A stretch of 64,000 bases of DNA from the NCBI RefSeq assembly GCF_958450345.1, contig NC_088780.1, positions 153,184,726 through 153,248,725 on the forward strand, in the 5' to 3' direction. The notes beneath the pieces are model-generated. The model made no database searches and was not told where the DNA came from. It worked only from the letters and a program-made list of their open reading frames with translations. This stretch comes from Calliphora vicina (Eukaryota; Arthropoda; Insecta; Diptera; Calliphoridae). Both the position numbers and the translations under genes were made by a program. Below are positions 59,890 through 64,000 of the stretch, in pieces (the stretch's first letter is position 1; each line of letters opens with the position of its first letter).

Positions 59890-60148
59890 AGTCAATTGGT
59901 TACTTTATACATCCCAGGTAATCTAGTGTGAAGTCGACTGTATCTAAGTAAACTAGAGTGAAGTCACTTTAAACTGGTCTCATACAAATTGTGTTGATAT
60001 AATTCTGATACAGTTTATATTGTCACTTTAGTGTCCCTAAGTAACCTATAGTGTAGTCACTAAAACTAGTTGAGGAATTAGTTATTTTACACACCAGTAA
60101 AATAAATGAAGAGTGATCGGTAATTGCTCTGTCTATGAGAAGTTTTCT
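59890..60148. repeat. further AGTCACTTTAAACG-family copy
   Basis: Contains GTGAAGTCACTTTAAAC and the CACTTTAGTGTCCCTAAG block. Ends where the Helentron-like family B copy begins. Confidence 0.6.
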
Positions 60149-60828
60149 TACCCTACACCACCATAGTGGGGAGGGTATTATGCGTTTGTGCAGATGTGTG
60201 TAACGCCCAAAAATATTGGTCTAACACCCACCTTAAAGTACACCGATCGACTTAGAATCACTTTCTGAGTGTCCGTCCGTCCGTCTGGCTGGTTGGCTGA
60301 CTGTCCATGTAAAACTTGTGCGCAGAGTACAGGTCGCAATTTTGAAGATATTTCGATAAAATTTGGTACATATAATTTTTTCAGCCCAAGGACGAAGCCT
60401 ATTGAAACTGGCTGAAATCGGTCCATTATTTCACCTAGCCCCCATACAAATGTCCTATCGAAATTGGACTTTATCGGTCATAAATGTTTAATTTATATAT
60501 CTACACAAATTTCGCTCCAAATAAGTTTTATATATACAGAAATCATGTCACCAAATTTTGTTACGATCGGTCCATATTTAGTCATAGCTCCCATATAGAC
60601 CCGCTTCCGAAAATCACTTTAACGTGCATAAATGTCTTAAAAATGTTGGTATATACACAAAATTGAACATAAATAACTTTCATATAGACATAAATCGCAC
60701 GACCTAATTTCATGGTGATCGGTCCATAATTGGTCATAGCTCCCAAAAAAAAGGAAAAATATTTTTACTCATTTACTTGGTGTAGGGTATTATATGGTCG
60801 GGCTTGACCGACCATACTTTCTTACTTG
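60149..60828 (+). mobile_element. Helentron-like family B, full copy
   Basis: Starts TACCCTACACCACCATAG. Subterminal inverse GGTGTAGGGTATTATA, hairpin-forming GGTCGGGCTTGACCGACC, end TACTTTCTTACTTG before TT. Contains GTCCGTCCGTCC and the GATCGGTCCATAATT motif in repeated blocks. Non-coding. Confidence 0.6.
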
Positions 60829-61278
60829 TTTTTTTAACTATTTGAGGTTAATTAGATTTCCTTTGCACTCGTACATATTAAAATAACTAGTTAATTAGCT
60901 GATAAGGTAACCAGTTAGATAGCTAGTAGGTAATTTTGTTCTTTTGATTGGTTTTTTAACATTTTGGTACTGTTTTTATTTGCAATTATTTAGTACTGCT
61001 TTTGTTTCAACTCTTGTATAACAACTCTACAATTTCATACTCCTCAAACTCATCGATATTCCTGACAAGTTTTTGAGACTTGTTTTAACTACAAAATTTC
61101 CAGTATTTTCTTTTCGACCAAATGATATAAGTAGAATTTTAGTTTTTTTTAGTTTTATTATATGATTTTCTTTTACCTTATAAGAAAATTGTATAAACTT
61201 TATTAAATACATACATATACTATGTAAGTACAACTTGAACTTATATAAAAATAAAAATAAAACAAAACCAAAACTTAC

Positions 61279-61365
61279 CTCTAGGCAAACAGGACATTCC
61301 AATAATTGGGCAATATGTTGCAGGCAAGTTGCAAACTTTTGCAACGATTGCTGATTAATGTTGTG
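61279..61365 (-). CDS. SINA/SIAH-like E3 ubiquitin ligase, internal exon (first half of RING)
   Basis: Internal coding exon of 29 codons, phase 0 at both ends. Seen: a pyrimidine-rich tract and TTGCAG acceptor just upstream (AG at 61367-61366), and a consensus GTAAGT donor at 61278-61273. The translation ends LLECPVCLE, the start of a SIAH-type RING finger (first zinc-binding Cys pair, CPVC). The other ligands are on the next exon at 40628-40457, which joins in frame. RING E3 ligases of the SINA family recruit an E2 and ubiquitinate bound substrates. An in-frame TTG lies just upstream, but the acceptor makes it intronic, so this is not the start of the protein. Upstream exons were not found in 61366-64000. 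Orthology to a particular Drosophila gene is not claimed. Confidence 0.82.
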
Positions 61366-61379
61366 CTGCAAGTTTGTAG

Positions 61380-61905
61380 AAGTAGAAGAAAAAAAGAATT
61401 AAATGAGAAACAACAACAAATTTAGAACAACTTTAATTAGCTTTGGTTAGTTATATATAAAAATGTTATTTGCAGAACCCAGCATAAAAAATAAAATAAA
61501 ATATATTTTATTCGAAACCAAATCAAATAATATTTTGAGAAATTACACTGATATTAGGGAAGTAAGGTTTATTTAACTTTAGGACAAGTATATTCAAAAT
61601 TATTTTAAATACTTAAAATGTTGTGTTCGAAATGTCTTGTCTAAATAAAAGATTTTAAAGTAATCTAAGTTTGAGTTGCTGCCGAATTATTAACATTTTG
61701 TGTTGGGATATGTAATGTTATTATATTGGTATCTTTATCCCCTTAACAACAACAAATAAAGTTAACCTTAGAGAAAACTAAGTGGAAAAATTTTGTTGAT
61801 TTTTCAATTTATTTTTATATTTCTGTACATTTACTGCTGTATGTTTTATTTACTCTACTTATTTTATTGAATTTATCATTTAAAAGAGTTTAATATAACT
61901 CACAA
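61380..61905. other. upstream flank of the RING exon, no exon found
   Basis: The pyrimidine tract of the 61366 acceptor lies at its left edge. No donor with coding context was found that would supply the preceding exon. Confidence 0.35.
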
Positions 61906-61909
61906 AATT

Positions 61910-62232
61910 ACAAAAGTGTTGTAGTATCCCAACAGTTCTTAGTAACTTTCCGGAGCTAGCGATATTACCTAGCTCTTATGGTTACAACTAGTTACATAAG
62001 TAGTTCCGTGGCTAATTATTTTACCACATGCTTGTCCTAAGCCCTTGTTGAATACAATGAGACTCTATGATAGCACTGGTTCAAATTAGTCAATGCATTA
62101 TATGCAAATACCAGTTACATAGAGTCGGTTACCTTACTAACTACATAACTGGTTACTTGATCAGCTACATATCTAGTTCTTTTAATATGTACGGGTACAA
62201 ATTGACCTCTAATAGTCAGTTAATAAGATATA
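61910..62232. repeat. TAACTAGTTAC-type part of the same repeat family
   Basis: Inverse of parts of 17440-17700 (CTGGTTACTTGATCAGCTAC). The small ORF here is repeat-derived. Confidence 0.55.
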
Positions 62233-62558
62233 CCACTCGTGTTTTTCACGGGAATTCCCCGGACGGTAAATCCCGGAAATTCAGAAAATTTGTCAATCCC
62301 GGGAAATTTGCGAGAATTCCCAGGAATTATTTTCCTTAGTGTTGTGTGATGTTTTTTGAACTCGAAACAAATGCAGAAGATTCATACAACAAAAAAGATT
62401 TAACTCAAATAGACCAATAACAAGTTCATTATTGAAAACAAACTCATGAATTTTCGGGGCTGACACAGAATTCTATTCCGATCGAAAGTGAAATTATTTT
62501 CTTTTTTTTTTTCTTTTTCTGAATTGGCAAAACATTGCCAATAGCGTTGTACGAATAC

Positions 62559-63949
62559 TAGGATGATCGGCCCGGATTTTAATAACCGGTTATAGCCGGT
62601 TTTTTTCCAAAAGTCGGTTTTTGTTTTTTTGAAAAACTCAAATTTCGAATATCGAAGAAACAGGGTTTTTCACCTCGAATAGCCGGTTTTTTCTAAAAGT
62701 GTGTTTTTATGAGTTTAAAACAAATATTTCAACTATTTTAGAAGACTTTTTATATTTAGAAAATGTCACAAGTGATCTGGAAAGCCTGAAAGCTTACTCA
62801 ATGTTTTTTTTCTATATGTCCTACAAATACACAAAGTAAAAGATAATTTTCAATAATGTATAAAAACAAAATTAAAATCGATATACTCCATTTACTGACG
62901 TTAACGATCTTCGGATCAAATTTGACCCAAATAGAAAATAGATTTTTGTTATTAAAAAAACCTAACGTAGTTGTTGACATTTGAAATTAAATTAAAGTCA
63001 TTAAAAAAAGGAGTAGAAATACTACTTTTCTAAAAAAAAGGAGTAGAAATACTACTATTTTTAAAAAAAGGAGTTGAAATACTAATTTTTTTAAAAAAAG
63101 GAGTAGAAATACTACTTTTTTTTAAAAAAGGAGTAAAAATACTACTTTTTTAAAAAAAGTATTAGTACTTTTTTTGAAATAGGAGTAGAAATACTACTTT
63201 TTTTAAAAAAAGTATTAGAAATACTACTTATTTTGAAATATGAGTAGAAATACTACTTTTTTTAAAAAAAGGAGTAGAAATACTACTTTTTTAAAAAAAG
63301 GAGTTGAAATACTACTTTTTTAAAAAAAGTATTAGAAATACTACTTATTTTGAAATATGAGTAGAAATACTACTTTTTTTAAAAAAGGGAGTAGAAACAC
63401 TACTTTTTTAATAAAAAGGTGTAGAATTACTACTTTTTTAGAAAAAGGAGTACGTTTTTAATTTCAAAATGGGTAACATTTTACCCGAAGACCTTATGAA
63501 GGATAAGAAAAACAGTAGTTCCGCAAGTATAATGAAGAGATATATTGTAGTGCTAACTTAATTGTACGTAACAAAAGACCTTTAAGTCCTTTTATAGATT
63601 TATAGATATTTCTTTGCCAATTTGTTTTCTTAAAACCTAACATAGTTGTTGACATTTGAACTGAAATAAAATTCATAAAATATCAAAAATATCAAGCACT
63701 CACTTTTAGATAAAATTAAATATTAATTTCAAAATGGGTCAAATTTGAACCGAAGACCTGAAGGATAAAATAAGTAATCAAAATTGTTTTAATCACTATT
63801 ATTATAATAAATAAAACTTTTTTTCTTCTTATTTCTAGGCATTTTTATATGTTTCCAAAAAAAAACCGAAACCGGTTTATATTAAATTACAATTTTTCGA
63901 AGAAACCGAAAACCGGTTTCTAAAAAATGTCGAAGAATCGATCACCCTA
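62559..63949. mobile_element. non-autonomous hAT-like element with internal hairpin minisatellite
   Basis: 1391 bp with perfect 8-bp duplication ACGAATAC (62551-62558 and 63950-63957). Ends TAGGATGATCGG (left) and TAGGGTGATCGATT (right, inverted). AACCGGTT-type motifs occur near both ends. The interior holds a tandem array (63003-63460) between degenerate direct repeats. The two minus-strand ORFs sharing an MSTT-LGF start are products of those direct repeats. Confidence 0.7.
63003..63460. repeat. tandem array of about 28-30 bp hairpin units
   Basis: About 15 units of the form AAAAAAGGAGTAGAAATACTACTTTTTT. In each, AGTAG-AAATA-CTACT and the flanking A/T runs make the unit nearly self-complementary. 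Some units have variant cores (AGTATTAGAAAT). It lies wholly inside the 62559-63949 element. Confidence 0.85.
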
Positions 63950-63960
63950 ACGAATACTCA

Positions 63961-64000
63961 CAAAACGTTTAAAGTGGCTACACTCTAGGTTACTTAGAGA
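63961..64000. repeat. start of another AGTCACTTTAAACG-family unit
   Basis: AAACGTTTAAAGTGGCTACA at the window edge, immediately after the hAT-like element's target duplication. That element therefore inserted in this repeat. Confidence 0.6.

Noticed and set aside
63003..63460. CRISPR-like regular array
   Set aside because: Units are contiguous with no unique spacers, in a eukaryotic genome, inside a transposon. It is a minisatellite.

Overview
This is nuclear DNA of a dipteran, most likely a calyptrate fly of the blowfly/flesh fly/house fly group. The evidence is strong AT-richness, very large introns, CAA/CAG-rich insect coding sequence, and dense Tc1/mariner, jockey-type, LTR, hAT-like and Helentron-like repeats. 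The species call is an inference. There are no bacterial operons, CRISPR arrays or rRNA genes. Protein-coding sequence is only a few percent of the window; the rest is intron, intergenic DNA and layered transposon debris.

Two host genes are visible, both on the minus strand. Gene 1 is a seven-in-absentia (SINA/SIAH)-like E3 ubiquitin ligase read from right to left. An exon at 61365-61279 carries the first Cys pair of the RING. An exon at 40628-40457 carries the rest of the RING. A large last exon at 29132-27727 carries a Gln/Thr/Ala-rich linker and a diverged SINA C-terminal domain. Splice phases agree across all three exons. The introns are about 20.65 kb and 11.3 kb, and the 5' end of the gene lies beyond 61366 and was not found. 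Gene 2 lies downstream. It has an acidic, low-complexity coding exon (4534-4079) with good splice sites and two possible ATG-bearing first exons, at 6413-6392 and 7221-7212. Both join it in the same phase. Its 3' exons were not found and probably lie left of the window.

Everything else is mobile or repetitive DNA. The most complete element is a Tc3-like transposon at 34074-35728 with perfect 28-bp terminal repeats, TA duplications, an intact DD34E transposase and an inner pair of repeated terminal sites. Five 1.1-1.7 kb elements (8867-10192, 20534-22232, 23435-24785, 50594-51707, 62559-63949) share a hAT-like design. They have a TAGGG/TAGAG-type end and perfect 8-bp target duplications. Four of them have ends crowded with copies of a family-specific short motif. 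Several shorter hAT-like MITEs inserted into ATGTACAT-like sites. Two long families (A and B) share both termini, with subterminal inverted repeats plus a 3' hairpin, and resemble Helentron-associated elements (HINE/DINE). One copy interrupts a tandem repeat, so its empty site can be read and shows no target duplication. There are also two near-identical solo LTRs, at least six dead mariner copies, two jockey-like reverse transcriptase fragments, a near-perfect 0.49-kb palindrome, and several tandem-repeat families.

The region 19838-22694 is a nest of at least three levels of insertion. The host exons are small islands in this material. Gene 1's introns alone hold the Tc3-like element, HINE copies, hAT-like elements and mariner relics.
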